This document shows positions 1-8,429 of a DNA stretch of 64,000 nucleotides, piece after piece. Origin of the DNA: CALOCN01 sp942491735 (GTDB lineage: Bacteria; Eisenbacteria; RBG-16-71-46; JABDJR01); contig CALOCN010000014.1 of the NCBI GenBank assembly GCA_942491735.1, positions 2,232,001 to 2,296,000 on the forward strand, written 5' to 3'. A model generated the notes under the pieces. That model was not told the DNA's origin. It worked only from the letters and a program-made list of their open reading frames with translations, and searched no databases. The translations under genes were made by a program, and so were the position numbers. The stretch's first letter is position 1, and each line of letters starts with the position of its first letter.

Positions 1-1634
1 AGACCGCCACCTTCGGTCCCGGGCTGAACGTGGTCACGGGTGAGACCGGGGCCGGCAAGTCTCTCATCGTGGGATCCCTGTCCCTGGCCCTGGGCGCTCG
101 CGCTTCCGCCGACCTGGTGCGTCGGGGGGCCGACGCGGCCGAGGTGGTGGCGCGGTTCGAGCCGGCCGCGGATGCGGGTCTACCAGAGGATGTCGTGGTG
201 GATGGCGCGGTGCTGTTGCGCCGGGTGGTTTCCCGTGATGGACGCTCCCGGGCCTACCTCAACGACCGTCCGGTGACCGTGACCGAGCTTCGCCGGGTGG
301 GGAGCCTGCTTGCCGACCTGCACGGGCAGCACGACGAGCAGCGGCTGCTCCGGGACGAGAGCCACCTCATGTACCTCGATGCCTTCGCCCAGGTGCATGC
401 CGAGGCGCAAGCGGTCGAGGAGGCCTATACGGAAACCCGGGCCGCCCAGGATCGTCTGGACGCGGCACTCGATGAGAGCCGGGCCGGGGCCGAGGAACTC
501 GAGTTCCATCGGTTCCAGCTCCAGGAACTGGAGGCCTTCGACCCCCGGCCGGGGGAGGACGAAACCCTGGATCAGGAGCGGCGGGTCATCGCCCATGCCG
601 GCCGTCTGGCCGAAGCGGGGGCGGAGGCGTTGCAGGCCATCGAAGGAGGCGATCCCTCGGCGGTCGATCTGCTTTCCCGGGCCGCGCGGGCCCTGGGTCA
701 GGCCGCGTCCCTGGATGCCGCCCTGGGCCCCCTGGCCGCCCAGCTCGACGAGGTCGTGGTCACCGCCCAGGAGGTGGGAAGGGAACTGCAGGCCTACGGG
801 GATCAGTTGGATTCGGATCCGGCCAGCCTGGAACGACTCGAGTCCCGCCTCGCCGCGCTCCAGGACCTGCGTCGCAAGCACCGCGCCGGGAACGCCGATG
901 AACTCCTGGCCAAACTGGAGCAGCTGCAGGCGCGGGTCGCCGCGGTGGATGAAGGACCGGCCCGGCTGGAGCAGCTCGAGGCCTCGGTGGCCGAGTCCCG
1001 TTCCCGTCTTGCCCTGGCCGCCGCCCCGCTCACCGCGGCGCGACGCAAGGCGGCCACCCGGCTCGGCCGTTCGGTCTCCCGCGAACTCGCCACCCTCGGG
1101 ATGCCCGATGCCCGCTTCCGGGTGGAACTCGCTCCGGTCACCGAGGGAGCCCCCACGGAAAACGGACGCGTAGGGCCGCGCGGCGCGGAGTCGGCGCGGT
1201 TCACCCTCGCCGCCAACCGGGGCGAGTCGGCCGGCCCGCTGGGTCGTATTGCATCCGGGGGGGAAGTGTCGCGGGTCATGCTGGCGCTCAAGACGGTGTT
1301 GCGTTCCGCGGACCCGGTTTCCCTTGTCGTGTTCGATGAGGTGGATGCGGGAATCGGCGGGTTGGTGGCCGACGCGGTGGGGGACCGCCTCGCCCGGGTG
1401 GCCGAGGAACGTCAGGTGCTCGTGGTCACCCATCTGGCCGTGGTGGCCGGGAAGGCGCGACACCACCTCAGCATCGAGAAGACCACCGAGGGAGGGCGGA
1501 CCCGGGTCGCGTTGCGCACCCTGACCGGCGCGGCGCGCGAAGACGAATTGGCGCGCATGCTTGCCGGCCGCTCCGGTGGGGAGAGCGCTCGCCGGACGGC
1601 GCGCGCGTTGCTCGGCGACGGGAGCCGGACCTGA
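1..1634 (+). CDS. recN: DNA repair ATPase RecN (5' end outside window)
   Basis: SMC-like ATPase that acts at DNA double-strand breaks during recombinational repair in the cytoplasm. The reading frame is open to the left edge, and its first visible residues (TATFGPGLNVVTGETGAGKS) are the usual RecN N-terminus with the Walker A loop GETGAGKS, so only about 15-20 residues are missing. A long Glu/Arg/Leu-rich coiled-coil middle follows. The C-terminal head has the ABC signature ASGGEVSR and the Walker B VVFDEVDAGIGG. The stop TGA lies at 1632-1634, and the next gene (trpG) begins about 11 bases on, so repair and tryptophan genes are probably co-transcribed. In other bacteria recN is SOS-induced; its promoter is not in this window. 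Confidence 0.95.
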   Translation, partial: TATFGPGLNVVTGETGAGKSLIVGSLSLALGARASADLVRRGADAAEVVARFEPAADAGLPEDVVVDGAVLLRRVVSRDGRSRAYLNDRPVTVTELRRVGSLLADLHGQHDEQRLLRDESHLMYLDAFAQVHAEAQAVEEAYTETRAAQDRLDAALDESRAGAEELEFHRFQLQELEAFDPRPGEDETLDQERRVIAHAGRLAEAGAEALQAIEGGDPSAVDLLSRAARALGQAASLDAALGPLAAQLDEVVVTAQEVGRELQAYGDQLDSDPASLERLESRLAALQDLRRKHRAGNADELLAKLEQLQARVAAVDEGPARLEQLEASVAESRSRLALAAAPLTAARRKAATRLGRSVSRELATLGMPDARFRVELAPVTEGAPTENGRVGPRGAESARFTLAANRGESAGPLGRIASGGEVSRVMLALKTVLRSADPVSLVVFDEVDAGIGGLVADAVGDRLARVAEERQVLVVTHLAVVAGKARHHLSIEKTTEGGRTRVALRTLTGAAREDELARMLAGRSGGESARRTARALLGDGSRT

Positions 1635-1645
1635 GGGGGGACGTG

Positions 1646-2248
1646 GTGCGCATCTTCATGCTCGACAACTACGATTCGTTTACCTACAACCTCGTGCAGT
1701 ACCTGAGCGAGCTCGGGGCCGAGGTGGATGTGGAGCGCAACGATCGCACGACCCCCGACGACGTGGTGGCCCGCGGCTACGATGCCTATGTCGTCTCTCC
1801 CGGTCCGGGGGTGCCGGCCGACGCGGGCATCACCAGGGCGCTCATTGAACGGGTCAGCGGCACCGCCCCTCTGCTCGGAGTTTGCCTGGGTCACCAGGCC
1901 CTGGGGGAAGTGTTCGGGGCCAGGGTGGTCCGCGCCGGGCGTCTCATGCACGGGAAGACCTCGCCCATGCATCACGACGGGGACACGCTCTTCCGGGGGC
2001 TCGAGGATCCCTTTCCCGCGACCCGGTACCACTCGCTGTTGCTGGAACGGGAATCGGTGAGCGACCCGCTTCGGGTCATTGCCTGGACCGCGGAAGGGGA
2101 GATCATGGGCATTCGTCATCGGACGCATCCTTCCTGGGGGGTGCAATTCCACCCGGAGTCCATCCTCTCGGTGAGTGGCAAGGACCTGCTGGGAAATTTC
2201 CTCCGGGAGTGCGGCATGGAACCCCGCTCGCTGGAGGGATCGTCGTGA
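1646..2248 (+). CDS. trpG: Anthranilate/aminodeoxychorismate synthase glutamine amidotransferase
   Basis: Class I glutamine amidotransferase that passes ammonia to chorismate in tryptophan synthesis (and possibly folate synthesis, as PabA). It has the DNYDSFTYN start motif, the nucleophile Cys near residue 80 in GVCLGHQ, and the His/Glu partners in VQFHPES. At about 200 residues it has family length. The start is GTG at 1646; a GTG three bases earlier is closer to the purine run at 1633-1640 than usual spacing allows. It overlaps trpD through GTGA (2245-2248), so the pair is translationally coupled. No trpE/pabB partner is visible here. The company of trpD and trpC favours a tryptophan role; dual use with PabB is possible. 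Confidence 0.93.
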   Translation: MRIFMLDNYDSFTYNLVQYLSELGAEVDVERNDRTTPDDVVARGYDAYVVSPGPGVPADAGITRALIERVSGTAPLLGVCLGHQALGEVFGARVVRAGRLMHGKTSPMHHDGDTLFRGLEDPFPATRYHSLLLERESVSDPLRVIAWTAEGEIMGIRHRTHPSWGVQFHPESILSVSGKDLLGNFLRECGMEPRSLEGSS

Positions 2249-3276
2249 GCGTGGCCGGCCTCGGGGATGTGCTCCATCGCCTGGCCCGCGGCGAACGACT
2301 GGACCGGGCCTCCGCCCGGGCCGCCATGGATGTGGTCATGCGGGGCGACGCCACCGACACCCAGATCGGTGCGTTTCTCATGGCCCTGGCCCTCCGAGGA
2401 GAAACCGCCGAGGAGATCGCCGGGGCGGCCGAGTCGCTGCGGGCCCACGGTCGTCGCTTCGAGACGGAGCGCAGGCCGCTCGTGGATACCTGCGGCACCG
2501 GAGGGGACGGCGCCGGAACCTTCAACATCTCCACCGCAACCGCCTTCGTCGTCGCGGGCGCGGGCATCGGGGTGGCCAAACACGGGAACCGATCCATCTC
2601 CAGCCAGTGTGGAAGCGCCGACGTCCTGGAAGCGCTGGGGGCGCGGATCGAGCTCGACGAGAACATGGCGCAACGCTGTCTGGAGGAGGCGTCCTTCGTC
2701 TTCCTCTTTGCTCCCGCGTATCATCCGGCGGCGCGCCACGCGGCGGGACCGCGGCGGGAACTCGGCATGCGCACCCTGTTCAACCTGTTGGGCCCGCTGT
2801 GCAATCCCGCTCCGGTGACCCACCAGGTGATGGGCATCTTTGCCCCCGAGCACCGGAACACTGCGGCCACCGTGCTCGGTCTCTTGGGTCTGGAGCGCGC
2901 TATGGTCGTGCACGGGGATGGGGGACTGGACGAGATCGCCCTCTCGGGACCCACCGGGACCAGCGAGTGGAGGGACGGGGCGGTCGGCGAGGGTGTGATC
3001 GATCCGCGGGAACTCGGGCTGGAGACCGTCCCGGTCGAGGCCCTTGCCGGCGGGGATGCGGAAACCAACGCGGCCATCATCCGTTCCGTGTTCGAGGGGG
3101 AGCCGGGCCCCATGCGGGACGTGGTCTGTCTCAACAGCGCGGCCGTGTTCTACGTGACCGGAAAAGCGGAGACCCTCAGCGAAGGGTTGGAGCAGGCCCG
3201 GGAGATCGTGGACCGGGGCGGGGCCCGGGATGCGCTGACCACCTATGTGCGGCTTTCCAACGAGGAGCCTTCGTGA
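2245..3276 (+). CDS. trpD: Anthranilate phosphoribosyltransferase
   Basis: Transfers phosphoribose from PRPP to anthranilate, the second step of tryptophan synthesis. The N-terminal helical domain includes DTQIGAFLMALALRG. The PRPP-binding glycine loop is DTCGTGGDG, followed by FNISTATAFV and KHGNRSISS, all diagnostic for TrpD. The length of 343 residues is typical. The frame is open further upstream inside trpG, but the GTG at 2245, overlapping the trpG stop, gives the normal family N-terminus. The 3' end repeats the pattern: its TGA (3274-3276) overlaps the GTG start of trpC, so trpG-trpD-trpC form one coupled unit. Confidence 0.96.
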   Translation: MSVAGLGDVLHRLARGERLDRASARAAMDVVMRGDATDTQIGAFLMALALRGETAEEIAGAAESLRAHGRRFETERRPLVDTCGTGGDGAGTFNISTATAFVVAGAGIGVAKHGNRSISSQCGSADVLEALGARIELDENMAQRCLEEASFVFLFAPAYHPAARHAAGPRRELGMRTLFNLLGPLCNPAPVTHQVMGIFAPEHRNTAATVLGLLGLERAMVVHGDGGLDEIALSGPTGTSEWRDGAVGEGVIDPRELGLETVPVEALAGGDAETNAAIIRSVFEGEPGPMRDVVCLNSAAVFYVTGKAETLSEGLEQAREIVDRGGARDALTTYVRLSNEEPS

Positions 3277-4097
3277 GTTCCGGCGGTATCCTCGGGGAGA
3301 TCGTGGCCCGCACCCTGCAGGACGTGCGGGACCGACGCCGGGCGATTTCCCGCCGGGAGCTGGAAGCCCGGGCCCATCTTCGCGCGGGGAGCAGACGTCC
3401 CTTTGCCCGCGCCCTCGGTCGCACCGACCCCGGCGATCCGGTGCGTTTCATCTGCGAGGTCAAGAAGGCCTCGCCGTCCAAGGGGCTCCTGTCCGGTGAC
3501 CTGGATCCCGCGGCCCAGGCCGCGGTGTATCGGGAGCACGGCGGGAGCGCGGTGTCGGTGGTAACCGAGCCGCATTTCTTCCAGGGTGATCCTGCCTTTC
3601 TTGCCCTGGCGCGCCGGGGTGCCCTGGACCTTCCGCTCCTGCGCAAGGATTTCCACGTGCACGAGCTGCAGATCCTGGAGACCGCGGCCACCGAGGCGGA
3701 CGCCCTGCTTTTCATCGTGGCCGTGCTGGATCCGACCCAGCTCAAGGACTACCTGGACATCGCCGCCGCGTTCTCCCTCGACCACCTGGTCGAGGTCACC
3801 GACACCCGCGAGGCCGAGACCGCGCTCAAGGCGGGAGCCCGGGTCATCGGGGTCAACAACCGGGATCTGACCCGTTTCCATGTCGATGTGAGCCGCACCG
3901 AGCGGGTCCTGCCGGCGCTCGAAGGAACCGGGGTCGTTTCCGTTGCCGAAAGTGGGATCGGGGACCGTCCCATGGTGGAGCGGTTGGAGCGGGCCGGAGT
4001 GGACGCCCTTCTGGTGGGGGAGTCCCTGATCGTAGCCGAGGACGCCGGGGCCATGCTCGAGTCGCTGCGCGGCGTCCCTCCGGTTGACACCCCCTGA
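3273..4097 (+). CDS. trpC: Indole-3-glycerol phosphate synthase
   Basis: Cyclises carboxyphenylamino-deoxyribulose phosphate to indole-3-glycerol phosphate in the tryptophan pathway. It is a single (beta/alpha)8 barrel of 274 residues with CEVKKASPSKG carrying the catalytic lysines, then LRKDF, EVTDTREAE, GVNNRDL and ESGIG phosphate-binding segments in the expected order. There is no fused TrpF domain. The GTG start at 3273 overlaps the trpD stop. The gene is the last of recN-trpGDC and stops 56 bases before a tRNA gene. Confidence 0.96.
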   Translation: MSSGGILGEIVARTLQDVRDRRRAISRRELEARAHLRAGSRRPFARALGRTDPGDPVRFICEVKKASPSKGLLSGDLDPAAQAAVYREHGGSAVSVVTEPHFFQGDPAFLALARRGALDLPLLRKDFHVHELQILETAATEADALLFIVAVLDPTQLKDYLDIAAAFSLDHLVEVTDTREAETALKAGARVIGVNNRDLTRFHVDVSRTERVLPALEGTGVVSVAESGIGDRPMVERLERAGVDALLVGESLIVAEDAGAMLESLRGVPPVDTP

Positions 4098-4112
4098 ACC
4101 CCGTGACACACT
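4084..4112 (+). promoter_or_regulatory. Possible sigma-70 promoter for tRNA-Arg
   Basis: TTGACA at 4084-4089, inside the end of trpC, is followed after 17 bases by CACACT at 4107-4112. The -35 is perfect and the -10 is weak. It would start transcription about 35-40 bases before the tRNA. This rests on pattern alone. Confidence 0.3.
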
Positions 4113-4153
4113 CCCGCGTCCAAATTCGCGGCGGCTTCGACCGTCGTTTCCGT

Positions 4154-4230
<77 letters not shown>

Positions 4231-4235
4231 TTCTT

Positions 4236-4257
4236 CCTTCGCGGTTCCACCCGAAGG
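4236..4257. repeat. Inverted repeat just after the tRNA
   Basis: CCTTCG (4236-4241) and CGAAGG (4252-4257) form a perfect 6-bp stem around a 10-base loop, starting five bases after the tRNA CCA. It could help tRNA 3' processing or termination. There is no T-run after it, so a classical terminator is unlikely. Confidence 0.3.
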
Positions 4258-4288
4258 CATCCCTCCCGGGCCCAGGAGGGTTCCGTCC

Positions 4289-6022
4289 ATGCCGCCACAC
4301 CGGTTGCGCCGTCTTTTCGCGGGACTCCTGCTCGTGCTCCCGCTCCTCGCGGCCCTGCTTCCCCCGGGAGCGCAGGCCCAGAGCCCGGTCTCCGCGGACT
4401 CCATCCTTTCCGTCGCGCGCGATCTCAGCGGCGAGACGGGCATTGGCCCCCCCAGCCGGTTCGGCCCCCTGCCCAGCACCTCCAACTACCTGGTGTACCT
4501 GCGGGAGCAGTTGGAACGACGGCTCGCTCCCCTTGGCGGCTTCGCCTATCTGGACACGTTCTATCCCGGGTTCGACTATGACGGGCCCCAGGTCATCCGG
4601 GAGGCCTACGCCAACGTGGTCGGCGTGGTGCCGGGCGCCCTCGGCCCGTCGGGACCCGGGTGTGTCATGTTGGGAGCGCACCTCGATGCGACCTCGCAAC
4701 GGGACGGGGTCAACGACGAGTCCTGGGATCCGTTCACCGCCCCGGCGCCGGGGGCGGACGACAACGCGAGCGGGGTCTCCGCCATCCTGGAAGCAGTACG
4801 CGTTCTCGGGGAGCGGGGACGTCGCCCCCAGGCCGATCTCCTGGTGGTTTTCTTCGACGGGGAAGAGCAGCAGCTCGTGGAACCCAGCCGATTCCTCCTG
4901 GGCAGCGGGTACATGGCCGATTCCCTCGCTGCCGCGGCCAAGACCCTCTACGGGTTCGTCAACCTGGACATGGTGGCCTTCAACCCGCGTGGCGCGGACT
5001 CGCTCGTCGTCCTCACCAACGGGCGTTCGCGCTGGCTTGCCGATTGCCTCATTGGGGCCGCCGACGACTCCCTCGACGGCGATGTGCTTTCCGATCGCCT
5101 CGCCCTGACCCGGGTCGTGCGCGGCATCGGGTTCAGCGATCATGGACCGTTCTGGGACGCGGGCTACGATGCGGTGCTGCTGATCGAGGCCATCAACATC
5201 GAACAGTTCGCCCCGCACTACCACCGGGGCACGGATACGGTGGACAACGTCTTCACCAACAACGGTTCCCAGGCCGCCGCGGCCGCCGATCTGGTGTTGC
5301 GGCTCGCCGCGCGCTGGGGGGAGACCGGCTCCCCCGACCTGCGCATCGACGAGGATGACCTCCTCATCGCCAACGGACTGGAGGTCGACGCTCCCCAGGT
5401 GACGGTGGGGGACACCGTCCAGGTCCAGGTGGGGGTGGTGAATCACGGTGGCAACAGCGAGTCCCCCTACACCCTCGTGGTGAGCCTGGAGACCACCGAC
5501 GGTCAGCTCCTGCGTGAGCTTTCCACCCTCATGCCCTCCAGCGGTCTCCCGGCCGGTGGGCATCGGCGCGATACCGTCCCCTGGATCGTCGCTTCCGGCG
5601 AGGCCGGCGCGGTCAACGTGGTGGCCACCCTGGATCCGGGAACGGCATCCGCGCAACGGGCAGTGAAACCCGTCGCGGTGGAACAGCCCGGAGGGGGGAT
5701 TGTTCGGGCCTACGTCTTCCCCAACCCGACCCACGATGTGCAGAGTGCGGTCTTCCACTACGAACTGGCCGAGGGGGGGCCGGTCCGGCTCAGCGTGATC
5801 GACCTCCAGGGTCAGGTGCTGGGAACCGTGGATCGCTCCTTTGATCCCGTGTTCCCCGGCCCGGACGTCAATCCGGGCCAGGCTCGCGTCCCCCTGCGGG
5901 ACATCCTCGGGAGCGGCACACGGCTGGCGCCCGGGCTCTTCTTCGTCCGGGTCGAGCTCTTCAACTCCGAGGGCGGCGGCACCCGGGCGGTGGAGCTGGC
6001 CAAATTCGCCGTGGTCCGATGA
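4289..6022 (+). CDS. Secreted M28 family zinc peptidase with CARDB-like domain and C-terminal sorting tail
   Basis: Predicted exported aminopeptidase-like enzyme of 577 residues. A signal peptide ends near AQA at residue 30. The M28 metal ligands are visible in order: His/Asp in GAHLDATS (near 131-133), the bridging Asp in GADDNASG (near 157), the EE pair in FFDGEEQQ (near 192), Asp in NLDMVAF, and the last His in FAPHYHRGTD. After the catalytic domain comes a CARDB-like beta domain (DSPQVTVGDTVQVQVGVVNHGG-type strands, near 365-465). The tail starts at VFPNPTHDVQSAVFHYEL and ends in a FlgD/type IX-like sorting fold. The ATG at 4289 follows AGGAGGG at 4274-4280. Its stop overlaps the next gene by ATGA. 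The substrate is unknown. Confidence 0.88.
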   Translation: MPPHRLRRLFAGLLLVLPLLAALLPPGAQAQSPVSADSILSVARDLSGETGIGPPSRFGPLPSTSNYLVYLREQLERRLAPLGGFAYLDTFYPGFDYDGPQVIREAYANVVGVVPGALGPSGPGCVMLGAHLDATSQRDGVNDESWDPFTAPAPGADDNASGVSAILEAVRVLGERGRRPQADLLVVFFDGEEQQLVEPSRFLLGSGYMADSLAAAAKTLYGFVNLDMVAFNPRGADSLVVLTNGRSRWLADCLIGAADDSLDGDVLSDRLALTRVVRGIGFSDHGPFWDAGYDAVLLIEAINIEQFAPHYHRGTDTVDNVFTNNGSQAAAAADLVLRLAARWGETGSPDLRIDEDDLLIANGLEVDAPQVTVGDTVQVQVGVVNHGGNSESPYTLVVSLETTDGQLLRELSTLMPSSGLPAGGHRRDTVPWIVASGEAGAVNVVATLDPGTASAQRAVKPVAVEQPGGGIVRAYVFPNPTHDVQSAVFHYELAEGGPVRLSVIDLQGQVLGTVDRSFDPVFPGPDVNPGQARVPLRDILGSGTRLAPGLFFVRVELFNSEGGGTRAVELAKFAVVR

Positions 6023-6291
6023 GCTGGGAACGCCCTGGATACGACACCCGCACGGTGAGGGTCGTCCAGGCGTCGATGGGCGTCCTGAACCTCGTCCTGG
6101 CCGGGATGGTGGTCTACCTGCGGTTCGGTGCCTTCCAGCGCATGGTGGAGGGGATGGAGGCGCGGGGCACCGAGGTCCCCGACTGGCTCGAACTGGGCTT
6201 CACCGGTCTGGTCCTGGCCATGGCCGTGTTCCTCGGGGTGCGGGGACTGGGTCTCCTGCGAAACGCCTTCCGCTCATCCACTGAAGACTAG
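6019..6291 (+). CDS. Small two-helix membrane protein of unknown function
   Basis: A 90-residue protein with two hydrophobic segments, about residues 14-36 (ASMGVLNLVLAGMVVYL) and 58-80 (LELGFTGLVLAMAVFLGV), joined by a charged loop containing VEGMEARGTEVPDW. No family is recognised. The start ATG overlaps the stop of the peptidase gene (ATGA at 6019-6022), which supports it as a real, coupled gene. It may sit in the membrane near the secreted peptidase, but nothing shows a direct partnership. Confidence 0.65.
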   Translation: MSWERPGYDTRTVRVVQASMGVLNLVLAGMVVYLRFGAFQRMVEGMEARGTEVPDWLELGFTGLVLAMAVFLGVRGLGLLRNAFRSSTED

Positions 6292-6340
6292 ATACCCCTA
6301 AGGTTTACGCGCCGGTGCCCGCCCCGGGGTGAACTGCCCC

Positions 6341-6363
6341 ACCGGAGAGCCTCCCCGGTTTTT
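6341..6363 (+). terminator. Weak candidate terminator
   Basis: ACCGG and CCGGT, separated by nine bases, form a short stem followed by TTTT (6359-6363). It lies between the small membrane gene and the GGDEF gene. The stem is only 5 bp, so efficiency is doubtful. Confidence 0.3.
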
Positions 6364-6438
6364 CGCTGCATTGCGCGGCCTTTCCTGCCGATACCGGGAG
6401 CAGGGCGCGCACCGATTTTTTTGTACGGAAGGATCACC

Positions 6439-7473
6439 ATGAGCAGCCAGGACAACTACAGCCTTCTCAGCCGGAGCCTGCGGGATCTCTACGACCTCGA
6501 CGAGGGTCGACGCGACCTGGCGGGAATCCTCAACCGCACCGCCGCACTCATGCGGGAGGTCCTGGATGTGGATCTCGCCTATGCCGCGATGGATCAGGAC
6601 GACGGTCTGGCCGCGGTCTCCGAGAGCGACTCCGGCGGTCCCCGCACCGAGACCTGGGATGGTCCGGGGGAACTGGGTTCCCGTGTCCTGGAGACCCAGG
6701 CCACGCTGACCTGGACGCGGGGTGGGGGACAGGCCCCCAGTCGGCAGGACTTTCTCGACATCGTCGGGGCCGAATCCTGGATCGGTTCCCCGGTGGCGCG
6801 ACCGGATCAGCCTTCGGGCCTCCTGGTCGGCGTACGGGATACGGCACGTCCCTTCACCTCCGAGGACTGCGAGCTGCTGGAGCATCTGGCCGGGCATGTC
6901 TCGAGCGCCATCGCCAACCTTCGCTCGTTCCAGGAAGTGGAAACCCTCGCGGTGACCGACGACCTGACCCGGGTCTACAACTACCGCTTTCTCAAGGCCG
7001 CGCTGCGTCGCGAGGTGGAACGGGCGTCCCGGTACGGGCAGGTCTTCTCGATCATCATGCTCGATGTGGACCATCTGAAGATGTACAACGAGGAGCACGG
7101 TCACCTGGGCGGGAGTCAGCTCCTGCGTGATCTGGCCGCGATCCTTGCCAACAGCTCGCGGGCGATCGATCTCGTGGCCAAGTACGGCGGCGACGAGTTC
7201 CTCGTCATCCTGCCCCAGACCCGCACCGATGGTGGGGTCACCATGGGGAACCGGATCCGCGAGGCGGTCGCGGTGTCGGAGTTCACCGGTTGCAAGCCGG
7301 GCGACATCACGGTCAGCGTGGGCGTGGCCAGCTTCCCGGAACACGGCGCGACCATGGAAGCCCTGCTCGCCGCCGCGGACGAGTCCCTGTTCCGGGCGAA
7401 ACGGGCGGGTCGCAACTGTGTGATCGCCGCCGAGGAACCGGGGAACCCGGCCCGCATTCCCGAACTGGCCTGA
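6439..7473 (+). CDS. GAF-like/GGDEF diguanylate cyclase
   Basis: Predicted to make cyclic di-GMP from two GTP. A GAF-like sensory domain covers about residues 20-165 of 344 (AALMREVLDVDLAY to EHLAGHVSSAIANL), with no transmembrane segment, so it is likely cytoplasmic. The GGDEF domain follows (DDLTRVYNYRFL, MLDVDHLKMYN). The signature GGDEF is intact at about 250-254. RAID at about 241-244, five residues before it, is a good inhibitory RxxD product-binding site. The usual GD before the fourth helix reads GG (HGHLGGSQ). The ATG at 6439 is preceded by GGAAGGAT. It is probably monocistronic. Confidence 0.93.
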   Translation: MSSQDNYSLLSRSLRDLYDLDEGRRDLAGILNRTAALMREVLDVDLAYAAMDQDDGLAAVSESDSGGPRTETWDGPGELGSRVLETQATLTWTRGGGQAPSRQDFLDIVGAESWIGSPVARPDQPSGLLVGVRDTARPFTSEDCELLEHLAGHVSSAIANLRSFQEVETLAVTDDLTRVYNYRFLKAALRREVERASRYGQVFSIIMLDVDHLKMYNEEHGHLGGSQLLRDLAAILANSSRAIDLVAKYGGDEFLVILPQTRTDGGVTMGNRIREAVAVSEFTGCKPGDITVSVGVASFPEHGATMEALLAAADESLFRAKRAGRNCVIAAEEPGNPARIPELA

Positions 7474-7554
7474 TCCCGGCCCCCCCGCGCCCGGCTCTGT
7501 TGCCGCGCGGGGGCGTGTGCTTCAATGTTTTGCTCCTGTCCTCCAGGAGCGTCC

Positions 7555-8259
7555 ATGGAACCCCGAACCCTGCCCGAATCCCTCCTGCTCGCTCTCGCCC
7601 TCGCCGGGGGCGGGGCCGGACTGGCCTATGCCCTGGGAGCACTGAGAGCTTCCGGCGTGGTCGGGGGACTCCTGGTCGGGATTCCCGTGGTGCTCGGCCT
7701 CGGTTGGCCCGGCTTCGCGGTGCTCAGCGTGATGGTGGGTCTGGGCATCCTGTTCACCCGTCTTGCCTATGCGCGCAAGCGCGGGCTTGGCGTGGCCCAG
7801 GAGGGGGGCGGCGCCCGGGGAGCGGAACATGCCTTGGCCAACATCGGGGTGGCCGCGGTCTGCGCCGCCATGGCCGGGTGGACCGGCGATCCGATCTACA
7901 CCGTGGCCTTTCTCGGGGCACTGGCCACCTCGACCATGGACACCGCGGGTTCCGAGACCGGGCCGCTGTTTCCCGGGCGTCCCTGGTCCCTGCGGAACCT
8001 GCGTCCGGCCGTGGTGGGGACTCCCGGCGCCATGTCCGTTGGTGGGACCCTGATCGGCGTCGTTGCCGCGTTGCTGGTGGCCCTTGCCGGAAACCAGGTG
8101 GGCCTGGCTCCCGCGTCCGCCGTCCCTGCGATCCTGCTCGGGGCGGTGGTGGGGAACGTGACCGAGGCGCTCCTGGGATCCCGGGGGCTCCTCTCCCATC
8201 ACGTGCTCAACGCGCTGAGCACCGGCGTTGGAGCCGGAATCTCGGCCCTGGCCGCCTAA
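7555..8259 (+). CDS. DUF92/TMEM19-like integral membrane protein
   Basis: About 234 residues, almost entirely hydrophobic, with roughly six membrane helices. It has family landmarks such as LGILFTRLAYARKRG, EHALANIGVAA, STMDTAGSETG and TPGAMSVGGTLIG. DUF92 proteins include the plant/cyanobacterial phytyl-phosphate kinase VTE6, so an isoprenoid-phosphate kinase role is possible but unproven here. The first in-frame ATG is 30 bases upstream (about 7525). I prefer the internal ATG because an AGGAG sits 5 bases before it and it gives the usual MEPRTLPES-hydrophobic start. It lies between signalling and nucleotide-sugar genes. Confidence 0.8.
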   Translation: MEPRTLPESLLLALALAGGGAGLAYALGALRASGVVGGLLVGIPVVLGLGWPGFAVLSVMVGLGILFTRLAYARKRGLGVAQEGGGARGAEHALANIGVAAVCAAMAGWTGDPIYTVAFLGALATSTMDTAGSETGPLFPGRPWSLRNLRPAVVGTPGAMSVGGTLIGVVAALLVALAGNQVGLAPASAVPAILLGAVVGNVTEALLGSRGLLSHHVLNALSTGVGAGISALAA

Positions 8260-8323
8260 ACCGCGTTCTTCGGCGTGCCGAAACCCCTAGGAGACACCCG
8301 GTTGCCCGTTCGGTTATGGACCC

Positions 8324-8367
8324 CGACCCCGGGGAGAGATAGACTCTTTTGCCTGTCTTTGGGGTCG
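8324..8367. repeat. Inverted repeat in the leader of the nucleotide-sugar genes
   Basis: CGACCCC (8324-8330) and GGGGTCG (8361-8367) are perfect 7-base inverted arms around a 30-base loop, 63 bases before the dehydrogenase start. The gap also holds a tighter palindrome, TTCGGC-GT-GCCGAA (8269-8282). Either could be a leader-RNA structure or a regulator site. Neither is followed by a T-run. Confidence 0.25.
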
Positions 8368-8429
8368 AAATCGGGTGCGCGAGGAGCGGCCCCCGCGACC
8401 TCGAAGTCATTTTCAAGGAGCAGCGCATC

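Noticed and set aside
180..1466. 428-residue open frame opposite recN and many similar long frames on the non-coding strands
   Set aside because: High GC produces long antisense frames. They lack family motifs and mirror the codon pattern of the real gene.
1882..2244. Upstream extension of trpD inside trpG
   Set aside because: The added residues have no similarity to TrpD, and the GTGA overlap start gives normal length.
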